Origin: Clostridiales bacterium
GTDB taxonomy: Bacteria > Bacillota > Clostridia > Lachnospirales > CAG-274
Assembly: GCA_021202835.1 (NCBI GenBank)
Contig: JAJQCI010000038.1
Span: 1 to 14,568, forward strand
Direction: 5' to 3'
Length of the DNA stretch: 14,568 nt
In this document: in pieces, positions 6,908-13,900 of the stretch
How positions within the stretch are numbered: the stretch's first letter is position 1
Layout of the letters: every line of letters begins with the position of its first letter
Notes under the pieces: model-generated
Seen by the model: only the letters and a program-made list of their open reading frames with translations
Told to the model about the DNA's origin: nothing
The model's database searches: none
Position numbers and translations under genes: made by a program

Positions 6908-7347
6908 CAATATATTTTGTTTATATTTATAAGGTTTGAAAGAAGCATCCAGTTTTGAAGGAAGGGGCGCATTATATTCCAGTAGCTCAAGCCGGCAAGA
7001 TTGTATTCCATGGCAAGCCTGACCTTGGCGTCAATGCTTCCTGCGTCTTCAAACCATACCTCATGGCGGCGGCCGTCACGGCTGTAGTTATAATAGGGGC
7101 TTTCCGCCGTGGGGTCAAACATAATTTCCGCATTGTTTTCGAAGGCTCTTTCAACGGCTTCCACATTCGAAATCGATTCGGCACGGGATTCCCCTCTCAC
7201 ATAGGGCAGAGTCCAGTCGTAGCCGTAATTGGGCATTCCCATATAAATTTTCGAGGGTCTTATCTCCGAAACGGCATATTCCACAACCTCTCTTACCTTA
7301 TTTAAAGGCGCAACCGCCATAGGAGGGCCATACGTATAAGGCCCCAC
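6907..7347 (-). CDS. sleL: SleL/YaaH cortex hydrolase, separated 3' part
   Basis: This is the C-terminal part of a LysM-GH18 spore cortex hydrolase whose 5' part lies at 9244-10106. The frame reads YTYGPPMAVAPLNKVREVVE, then the GH18 barrel segments MGMPNYGYDWTLPY and HEVWFEDAGSIDAK, and ends LAGLSYWNIMRPFLQNW plus a short tail, all typical of YaaH/SleL C-termini. The sleL sequence proper starts at the att repeat (7339-7325). Codons before it come from the inserted element, so the ATG at 7347 is accidental and has no ribosome binding site. After removal of 1,919 bp this part joins the 5' part in the same frame, giving 426 residues, close to the 427 of Bacillus subtilis YaaH. Alone it would not be translated or active. 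Confidence 0.93.
   Translation of the reverse strand: MGPYTYGPPMAVAPLNKVREVVEYAVSEIRPSKIYMGMPNYGYDWTLPYVRGESRAESISNVEAVERAFENNAEIMFDPTAESPYYNYSRDGRRHEVWFEDAGSIDAKVRLAMEYNLAGLSYWNIMRPFLQNWMLLSNLININKIY
7325..7339. repeat. Left attachment site of the skin-like element
   Basis: GGGCCATACGT (7325-7335) followed by ATAA. The same 11 bp occur at 9244-9254, and the match extends to 14 of 15 positions. The sequence codes for TYGP of SleL on the minus strand. The outer side is sleL; the inner side begins the mobile element. Confidence 0.88.
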
Positions 7348-7350
7348 AGG

Positions 7351-8657
7351 CTATAAGCCTTTTTCACTATATGGCAGAATTTTCGGGTATATTTTTATTT
7401 CAAAATAAGCCGGGCGACCCCTTGTTCCCCTTTCCGTTTTTGTATATATTATTTTTTCGACAATTTCTTTCAGAAACAGATTTTTAAGCTTAGGTTTCCT
7501 AATGCTTAAATAACACTCTTCAAGACTTAAACCTCCACCTTTTTTCGGGGATTTTTTAAATTTAGCCTATAACCCTTAAGCACAGGCTTCAGGCTTTCAG
7601 CCACTGCCTTTTCCGCAAGGTCTGTTTTTACGGCTGTATTTTTACATCCCGGTCTTGAGCATTTCAAAAAATCTCCTGTTCCCGTGGAAATCCTCGTCAT
7701 TGCGGTGCCGCATATTCCGCAGTACATAAGGCCGGCCAATGGGTTTTTAAGCTCTCTGTTTGCGGAAAGGGGCGGCGTATACCTTGACTTCATAATTTCT
7801 GCGGCTCTGTTAAAAATGTCTTCGTTTATTATAGAAGGATGAATGCCCTAGGTTAAAATATATTCCTGTTGTTTGTGGCGGAGCTTTGTTATTATTAAGT
7901 TTTAGGAGGTTTTTATTACTTTTCGGCTCTGCCATTTTATTTTTCCCGTGTAAACGGGGTTTGTCAGAATATCCTTAACGGAGCTTCTGCTCCACCGGGC
8001 GGCAGAGGGCGGTTTAATGCCTGCTTTGTCAAGGCTTTCCGCTACTTTTTTAAGACTTAAATTTTTTGACCGGTCGGTGTAAAGAGAAAAAATAAGCCCT
8101 ACGGTTTCGGCGTTTTCGTCGGGCCTAAGAGTATAGCCCTTTGCGTTTTCAAGCTTCACCTTTGTATATCCGAAAGGGGCGGCGGCGCCTATATATTTTC
8201 CCTCATAAACAGAAGCAAGGCGCCCTCTCTGTATGCGGCGGTTTATCGTTTTATATTCTCTTCGGCTCATAAACAGGCCGAATTCAAAATATTCCTCGTC
8301 AAATTCGTTTGAGGGGTCGTAGGTTTTGGCCGGAGTTATTATAAGAGTGTTTGAAAGGCCGAAGGCCTCGGAGACAATACCCTGGTCCTTAGTGTTTCCT
8401 CTTGCAAGTCTTTCAACCTCCATAACCAAAACTCCCTTATATTCACCTTTTTCAACGGCCCTTAAAAGCCTTTGCATCTCCGGCCTAGCTTCTATTGTTT
8501 CGCCGCTGGCCACCTCTCTGTAAATATGACTGATGTTATAATTTCTTTCTTCCGCAACCTTCAAAAGTGCCTTTTCGTGCCTTTTAAGTGTCTCCTCATC
8601 TCCGAAGCGTTCAAGCTCCCTGTCTTTTCTGCTTTTTCTCAAATAAAGAGCATACAT
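7351..8657 (-). pseudogene. Serine recombinase with two in-frame stops and a -1 shift
   Basis: The N-terminus MYALYLRKSRKD places the catalytic serine at residue 9. It is followed by resolvase-domain marks (RPEMQRLL, MEVERLARG) to about residue 145, then the recombinase domain (AAPFGYTKVK...NPVYTGKIKW) to 251, where a TAA (7904-7902) interrupts. The same frame continues with homologous sequence (HKQQEYILT), meets a TAG (7850-7848), then runs GIHPSIINEDIFNRA, a zinc ribbon (CGIC...C....C) and on to 7527. The C-terminal tail (LSLEECYLSI...EKIIYTKTERGTRGRP...IKIYPKI) is in the -1 frame and ends at TAG 7353-7351. Repaired, it would have about 435 residues, somewhat short for SpoIVCA-like recombinases. 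AGAGGTGAT gives a good start at 8657. The stops truncate it before the zinc ribbon, so activity is doubtful. Confidence 0.88.
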
Positions 8658-8678
8658 TAAATCACCTCTTCGTAAAAA

Positions 8679-8741
8679 TATGAATAAGGCTTAAAAAATA
8701 GTAGGGTGATTTTGTGAAAGCGTATGAAATAAGGCTTAAAA
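8679..8741. repeat. Direct repeat spanning the divergent gene starts
   Basis: TATGAATAAGGCTTAAAA (8679-8696) recurs as TATGAAATAAGGCTTAAAA (8723-8741), differing by one extra A. The first copy lies in the 56-bp gap between the divergent recombinase and 49-residue genes; the second is inside the latter's first codons. It may be an operator pair, a recombinase accessory site, or a small duplication. Confidence 0.5.
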
Positions 8742-8863
8742 CGGTTAATGCACAGGTAGAAGTTTATGACGATTTTGTTGTTTCAAAGGAAGAAACAAGG
8801 GAAATTCTTGAAAGGCTTTCGGAGATTATTTTAGGCACTCCTTTAAAAACGGCAGAAAAGTAA
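8714..8863 (+). CDS. 49-residue unknown protein of the skin-like element
   Basis: A GTG start with AGGGTG about 6 nt upstream opens a 49-codon frame too short for usual gene callers. The product starts VKAYEIRLKTVNAQVEVYDD and continues with an amphipathic helix (SKEETREILERLSEIILG). Two N-terminal beta strands followed by a helix suggest a small, compact, charged protein. It lies head to head with the recombinase, 56 bp apart. Small proteins next to serine integrases are sometimes recombination directionality factors, which switch the recombinase from integration to excision; this role is inference only. I do not recognise a family. Confidence 0.6.
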   Translation: MKAYEIRLKTVNAQVEVYDDFVVSKEETREILERLSEIILGTPLKTAEK

Positions 8864-8873
8864 ATTTAATATT

Positions 8874-8882
8874 TGATATAAT
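8874..8882 (+). promoter_or_regulatory. Extended -10 promoter for the 103-residue gene
   Basis: TGATATAAT matches TGnTATAAT. The -35 position (about 8854-8859) is poor, as is usual with extended -10 promoters. Transcription would start near 8889, 28 nt before the ATG at 8917, which has GGGAGTGAT upstream. Confidence 0.5.
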
Positions 8883-8916
8883 TAGGCCATTAAATAATAA
8901 AAGGGAGTGATTTTAT

Positions 8917-9228
8917 ATGTTCAGTGTTATAAAAAGATTTAAAGGTCAGGATGCTCATTCACGAATGATGTATCTGGCCGATTATACAAGTGACGTCGAA
9001 AATCTGCCTACAAACGAAAACAGGGGAAAGCAGGGAGAAAATGACCTGTCGGTTAACGCAAAATGCAGTGTGGGCAGTCTTTGCAGTGTTGTTGAAGACG
9101 GCAGTGTCTGGATTTTGAATAACCAAAACGAATGGATTCAGCAGTCAGGCTCCTCCTCGTCTTATACCGGCTCGGAAGCCACATCGGCCGAGGTTTTGGC
9201 CCTTTTCGGCTGGAGTGAAGAGGAATAA
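8917..9228 (+). CDS. 103-residue phage-like protein of the skin-like element
   Basis: The protein begins MFSVIKRFKGQDAHSRMMYL and contains NAKCSVGSLCSVVEDGSVWI and LNNQNEWIQQ before a Ser/Thr-rich tail ending LFGWSEEE. The pattern of short strands with GS-x-C-x-x-V-E-D-G-S-V-W-x-L-N and N-E-W recalls small phage structural or fibre-associated proteins of Clostridial prophages. I make that link from memory and with limited certainty. It has its own ribosome site (GGGAGTGAT) and a nearby extended -10 promoter, and ends 16 nt before the right att repeat. Transcripts running past it would be antisense to the 5' part of sleL. It may be a remnant of a larger ancestral prophage or conserved cargo; a sporulation role cannot be inferred. 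Confidence 0.75.
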   Translation: MFSVIKRFKGQDAHSRMMYLADYTSDVENLPTNENRGKQGENDLSVNAKCSVGSLCSVVEDGSVWILNNQNEWIQQSGSSSSYTGSEATSAEVLALFGWSEEE

Positions 9229-10106
9229 CACTTAAACCCTGCGGGGCCATACGTGTAACCCCATTCATATGTCATTATAAGCTCCACATTTGAAGAAGCC
9301 CCCAAGGCGTAGTAGTTGTGGCCTTCATAAAGAAGCCCCGGCTGATTTCCCGATGTTTTGGGGGCCAAGGCTACAAAGAGGAAAAAGCCTTCTTCGTTAA
9401 GGCGCTTTTTTAAATTTGAAATAAGGGCGGCATAGGCTTCGGCGTCTTCGGGATATATAAACTCAAAATCCATATCCAAGCCTATATAGCCCTTTTCTTT
9501 CATATTTTGAATTACGTTTTCCGTAAAAGCCGCCTGAGTGGAGGGTGTGTTTATAAGCCTTGAGGCCAGCTCGTTTGAAAAGGAGCCGTTTTCCGTAAGG
9601 GCGGAAACAAGCATAATTGCCCCTGCGCCGTATTTCTTCGCTTCGGCAATAAGCCCGGTGTCGTCGATTTTTAAAAGCTCACCCTCGGGAGTAAAGCCGT
9701 AGGAAAAAATTGTCAGATAGGTAAGATAAGGCAGAGTCTGCCTTAAAAGGCTTCTGTCAATGTTGGGATAGGCATATCCGTTTACCGACATGTTTTTTAC
9801 AGGCTTATCTTCAAAAGAAATTACAAGCCTCTGCCCCGGATATATAAGGTCCGGGTTTGTTATCTGGGGATTGTTTTGAAGAAGTTTCCAAAATGATATG
9901 CCCTTCTTTTCCGCTATGGCCGCCAGTGTTTCTCCCTGCTTTATATAATAAACCTCGGAGGGGTTTAAAACAAGAAGATTCTGCCCCACTGAAAGCTCAT
10001 CGGGGTTTGAAAGCTGGTTATACAGTGCCAGACTGTAAGGAGTCGTTCGGCAGGCTTTGGCGATTTTGGTAAGGGTGTCGCCCTTTTTTACTCTGTAAAT
10101 CTGCAT
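9162..10106 (-). CDS. sleL: SleL/YaaH cortex hydrolase, separated 5' part
   Basis: The N-terminal portion of a germination cortex hydrolase (N-acetylglucosaminidase acting on cortex fragments). Two LysM peptidoglycan-binding domains occupy about residues 1-48 (VKKGDTLTKIA) and 53-97 (IKQGETLAAIA...YPGQRLVI). The GH18 domain follows from about 107, with the active-site motif LDMDFEF (Asp211, Asp213, catalytic Glu215). There is no signal peptide, as in YaaH/SleL proteins packaged in the spore by the mother cell. The true sequence ends at the att repeat (9258-9244) in GYTYG; the frame then runs into element DNA and stops at 9162 with a foreign tail. The start at 10106 is chosen because AAGAGGTGAT lies 4 nt upstream; the GTG at 10115 overlaps that site. 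Without excision the product lacks the last third of the GH18 domain. Confidence 0.93.
   Translation of the reverse strand: MQIYRVKKGDTLTKIAKACRTTPYSLALYNQLSNPDELSVGQNLLVLNPSEVYYIKQGETLAAIAEKKGISFWKLLQNNPQITNPDLIYPGQRLVISFEDKPVKNMSVNGYAYPNIDRSLLRQTLPYLTYLTIFSYGFTPEGELLKIDDTGLIAEAKKYGAGAIMLVSALTENGSFSNELASRLINTPSTQAAFTENVIQNMKEKGYIGLDMDFEFIYPEDAEAYAALISNLKKRLNEEGFFLFVALAPKTSGNQPGLLYEGHNYYALGASSNVELIMTYEWGYTYGPAGFKCYSSSLQPKRAKTSADVASEPV
9244..9258. repeat. Right attachment site of the skin-like element
   Basis: GGGCCATACGT (9244-9254) followed by GTAA; it matches the left site at 14 of 15 positions. The outer (right) side codes for MTYEWGYTYG of SleL on the minus strand, and the inner (left) side belongs to the element. 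Confidence 0.88.
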
Positions 10107-10133
10107 AAATATCACCTCTTAAGAAGAATATGC

Positions 10134-10161
10134 AAAAAAGCCGGTCTGTGTTACTGCCGGC
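10134..10161 (-). terminator. Intrinsic terminator after yunB
   Basis: Minus strand: GCCGG (10161-10157), a 12-nt loop, CCGGC (10144-10140), then TTTTTT (10139-10134). The yunB stop codon lies in the loop. The stem is short, so some readthrough into sleL is possible; no clear separate sleL promoter was found in the short gap. Confidence 0.65.
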
Positions 10162-10784
10162 GCAGATAAGTATCGGGAACTGCCCCGGTAAACACAACAT
10201 CAGCAAGCATATATTTCCTCGTTATTTCAAAGGGCCTGCTGCAGAGGGGGCTTATTATTTTAACATTTGTCTTTATGTTTAAATATACCTTGTAGTTTAC
10301 GCTGTTTATGCCGCTGTCGGCTAAGTCTGTTTCATAGTCTGCCATCACCGCCCCCATAGGCACCAGACGCACGTTTATTTTGGGGCCGCAGTTCGAAAGT
10401 ATTTTAAAGCCTGTTATAAGCCCCAAAGACAAAGTTATTTTTTCAGCCGTTCCTCCGGTTAAGGCGCTTGAGAGCTCTGCGGCTGTTTCGGCGCATATTT
10501 CATTTACAAGAAGAGAATTTATTATTATCGAAGAAATACCGTTTTCATTTTCTGTTATGCTGTAAAAATCGCTGTAGGCTATGTTTTTATCCGAAATTAT
10601 TTTCGCTGTTATTTCATCGATTTTTTGATTTATATAATCGGAAGAATATACAAGGGCCGCTTCCTCCGCCGCAGGAACAACACGGCTGTCGATAAGCTTA
10701 AGAACCCCTGCGGCAGTCAAAAAGGGAATTAATGCTCATATAACAGCCTTGAGTCTGTGTTTTTTCAGAAATATTTTTATTCAA
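10151..10784 (-). pseudogene. yunB: Broken sporulation protein YunB gene
   Basis: The long frame (from 10720 down) encodes LIDSRVVPAAEEAALVYSSD, a DFYSITENENGISSIIINS region and a C-terminal ITRKYMLADVVFTGAVPDTY, matching the YunB family, which in Bacillus is made in the mother cell under sigma-E. The usual N-terminal membrane anchor is missing from this frame but can be read upstream: GGAGGG then TTG at 10784 gives MN-K, and after dropping one A from a run of five (plus-strand T run 10774-10778) the sequence continues KIFLKKHRLKAVI, a TGA (10738-10736) where Trp would fit, and ALIPFLTAAGVLKLID. So there is one frameshift and one nonsense codon in the anchor. The TTG at 10720 has no ribosome site. 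TGA is a normal stop elsewhere in the window, so recoding is unlikely. Confidence 0.8.
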
Positions 10785-10881
10785 AAACCCTCCTTCGGGG
10801 CCAAATTTTTATGTTTTGACGGTCTGATCTGCGTTTTAAGCCCCCTTTTATGAATTTATCAATGATTTCTCAAAAAAATTA

Positions 10882-10909
10882 TTGTATTTTTTATCTAATC
10901 TGTTATAAT
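10882..10909 (+). promoter_or_regulatory. Sigma-A promoter of the class A PBP gene
   Basis: TTGTAT (10882-10887), a 16-nt spacer, and a consensus TATAAT (10904-10909). Transcription would start near 10916, leaving a leader of about 84 nt before the ATG at 11000. Confidence 0.6.
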
Positions 10910-10999
10910 ATTATGTATGGAAGCGGCTCATTTATCACTTTCTTTATTTTGTGTAACTCAACAGTTATGAGGGCTTCCTATATAGGGAGGTTAAATGTT

Positions 11000-13900
11000 A
11001 TGAGTGAAAATAATAACGGTTCAATACATAACCCCACAGGGAACAATTCTTCTCAAAACGGTATTGACAACAGAATAGATTATAATATATCGGCGTCCAG
11101 CCTTACAAAAAGTCTTTTCAGCGAAGACAGAGAGCCTGTAATAACAGAGCATCACAGAAGCCATGAGCAGGAGCCTGTTCCGCACAGAGACGAAAACAGG
11201 CCGAGAGCCCACAGAACGCCGGCAGATGACGACGATATGCCCAATAAAAGGCTTACTCCTAGAAAGGAAAGAGAAGCCCACACCGAAGGCGCCGGTTCAA
11301 ATGACCCGGCCGAGAGAAAAACGGTTTCAGCGAGTCAGCCTTCGGAACAGGCTCACCGCCGCACGGAAAGCCACGGGGCGGCCGTTTCTCAAAATGCGGC
11401 TGTTTCTGCCGGTGTAAGCCGAAGAGAGCCGAAACCGAAGGAGACAAAGCCTGCGGCTAAAAACGAAAAAAAGGCGTCTCCCAAGTCAAAAGGCGGCAAA
11501 AAAAGAGTGGGAGAAATGAATTTTTTCGAAAGAATTCTCTGGACGTTTAAATGGATTATCAGAATTGTTTTGGTTGTGTTTTTCGGGGCAATATTCGCCT
11601 GTGTGGGGGCAGGCTTAGGGGTTTATATAGGTATTATAAGAAATGCCCCGGCGCTGGAGCTTGTTTCAATCGAGCCCGATTCATATACCTCTTTTGTGTA
11701 TGATATGAACGGTACACAGGTGGACGAATTCCACGGAGAGGAAAACAGAATTTATGTTACCCTTGATGAAATTCCTCTTAATATGCAGCATGCCTTTATA
11801 GCTATAGAAGACGAAAGATTTTATACCCACAACGGCATCGACTTAAGGGGTATTATGAGAGCGGCTTATTCCATATTTTCGGGAAATGAGATTCAGGGTG
11901 CATCTACCATAACACAGCAGCTCATAAAAAACAACGTTACAAAGGTTATGAGAAACGATGTTGAATCTAAAGTTCAGGAGCAGTATCTGGCTATAAAATA
12001 TGAATCCATGCTTGCAGAGGAGCTTGGCTCAAAGGAGGCCGCAAAGGATTATATTTTGGAGCTTTATCTTAACACGATATATTTAAACCACGGCTACAAC
12101 GGTGTTCAGGTTGCGGCCCAGGGCTATTACAATAAAGACGTTTCAGAATTTGACCTTGCGGAATGTGCCGTTATTGCGGCGATTACAAACAATCCCTCAC
12201 TTTATTCCCCCAGAAACAACCCGGAGGAAAACAAGGTGAGACAGTCGGAAATACTTAGAAAAATGCTGGAACAGGGCTATATTACAACCGACGAATATAA
12301 CCAGGCAATAGACGAATACGTATATTCCTACATTTCGTCGTCTACAGGCTCCAGCGAAAGCACTGATCCCTTTATTCACACCTATTTCATAGACGGACTT
12401 TTCGATCAGCTCTCAGGAGATCTGCAGGATAAATATAACATAAGCGAAGCTCAGGCCAACTACCTTATTTATAACGGGGGTCTGCAGATTTATTCTACGT
12501 GGGACACAAGCATACAGTCGATTCTTGACGAAACATTTTCAGATGATTCCCTTTTCCCAAATGCTTCCTATTGTCTGCGTGTTACCTACACTGTTTCAGT
12601 TGAAGACAGCGAAACGGGAAAACAGGAACACTCGGAATATAACCAGTATGTAAAGAGTACGGAAGCCGCCGACGAATATGTTGTAAACAAGAGAGCCGAC
12701 GTAGAAAGCGGCTTAAGCAGTACGGAAAGCATAATTGCCGAAAAATCCACCTACACCGTTGAGCCCCAGGCGGCTATGGTAATAGAGGACTATCACACAG
12801 GCTATGTTAAGGCCCTTATAGGCGGCAGAGGCGAAAAAACAGTAAGCCGAGGCTTTAACAGAGCTACAAACTCGGCCAGACAGCCCGGTTCCGTTTTTAA
12901 GGTTTTGGCGGCCTTTGCCCCCGGTATTGACACCGGTATTTTAACCGCCGCAAGCCCCATTGAGGACTCGCCCTTTAAATCGGCTGACGGCTATTCCCCC
13001 TCAAACTGGTGGGGAGAAAGCTACAGAGGTATGGCCAACCCAAGACTGGGTATTCAAAATTCTATGAATATAATTGCAGTTAAGGCTATGGATATGGTAG
13101 GAGTTGACACCTGTTATGACTATCTTATGAATTTCGGCTTTACAACCCTTGAAGACGACAACCACCTTGCTACGGCTTTGGGCGGCTTAACCTACGGCGT
13201 AACACAGCTTGAGGTTACTGCGGCCTACGGCACAATAGGAAACGGCGGTGTTTATAAAAAACCCACACTCTACACAAAGGTTTTGGACCATAACGGAAAC
13301 GAGCTTTTAAACTATGACACAGACTTTGAAGACAGAGAGGTTCTTTCCTCCGGTGCGGCTTTTGTTCTTATAGATATGATGAAGGACGTTATAACAAAGG
13401 GTACAGGTACACAGGCGGCTTTCAGAAACATAAGCATGCCCCTTGCCGGCAAAACCGGAACAACACAGAACTCGAAGGACTTAACCTTTGTAGGCATAAC
13501 CCCATATTATTCCGCCGGAATTTGGCTGGGCTATGACGAATATGACAGCACGGTTAAAAATATGGAGGGCTTAAGCCAGTCGGCCCATATGGTTGTTTGG
13601 AGAACCTGTATGGAGAAGGTTCATCAAAGCCTTGAATATAAAGATTTTGAAATGCCTTCGGACGTTAAACAGGTTTATGTATGCTCCTACAGCGGTATGC
13701 TGCCTAACAGCGGCTGTTCGGGCCATTATGAATATTTTGTTGAGGGAACCGAGCCCACCGAAAACTGTAAGGGTCACTCCGCAAGGCTTTATTTGGACAG
13801 CAAGTATACCACAAGCGGCTATGACTATAGCTCATATTATACAGGCACGGACACAGCTTCACAGGCAGAAACGGAAGCACCGGCAAGCGATCAGTCAGCC

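Larger units (their letters stand above)
7325..9258. mobile_element. Skin-like serine-recombinase element interrupting sleL
   Basis: A 1,919-bp unit (repeat to repeat) inserted in the GH18 domain of sleL and flanked by GGGCCATACGT direct repeats. It carries a serine recombinase on the sleL strand (broken) and, divergently, genes for 49- and 103-residue proteins. Coding sequence runs nearly to both ends: the recombinase stop is at 7351 and the 103-residue gene ends at 9228. Precise deletion between the repeats restores an unbroken sleL frame. The architecture matches skin-type elements that interrupt sporulation genes such as sigK, gerE, spoVFB or spsM in other Firmicutes and are removed by a serine recombinase in the mother cell. 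I know of none described in sleL, but I could not search. It carries no phage structural module, so it is either a minimal element or a prophage remnant. Confidence 0.88.

Noticed and set aside
9162..9243. C-terminal tail of the sleL 5' fragment beyond the att site
   Set aside because: These codons are element DNA read in the sleL frame, antisense to the 103-residue gene; they are not a domain of their own.
10107..10160. Sigma-E type promoter directly before sleL (CATATTCT at about 10131)
   Set aside because: The -10-like match would place the transcription start in the ribosome site and there is no acceptable -35 box.
10736..10738. TGA read as tryptophan (altered genetic code)
   Set aside because: bofA and the glycosylase gene end with TGA, and Trp is normally TGG here; TAA and TAG also interrupt the recombinase, so general decay explains the data better.
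10850..10999. N-terminal extension of the PBP frame
   Set aside because: It overlaps the TATAAT promoter and lacks a ribosome site; AGGGAGG points to ATG 11000.
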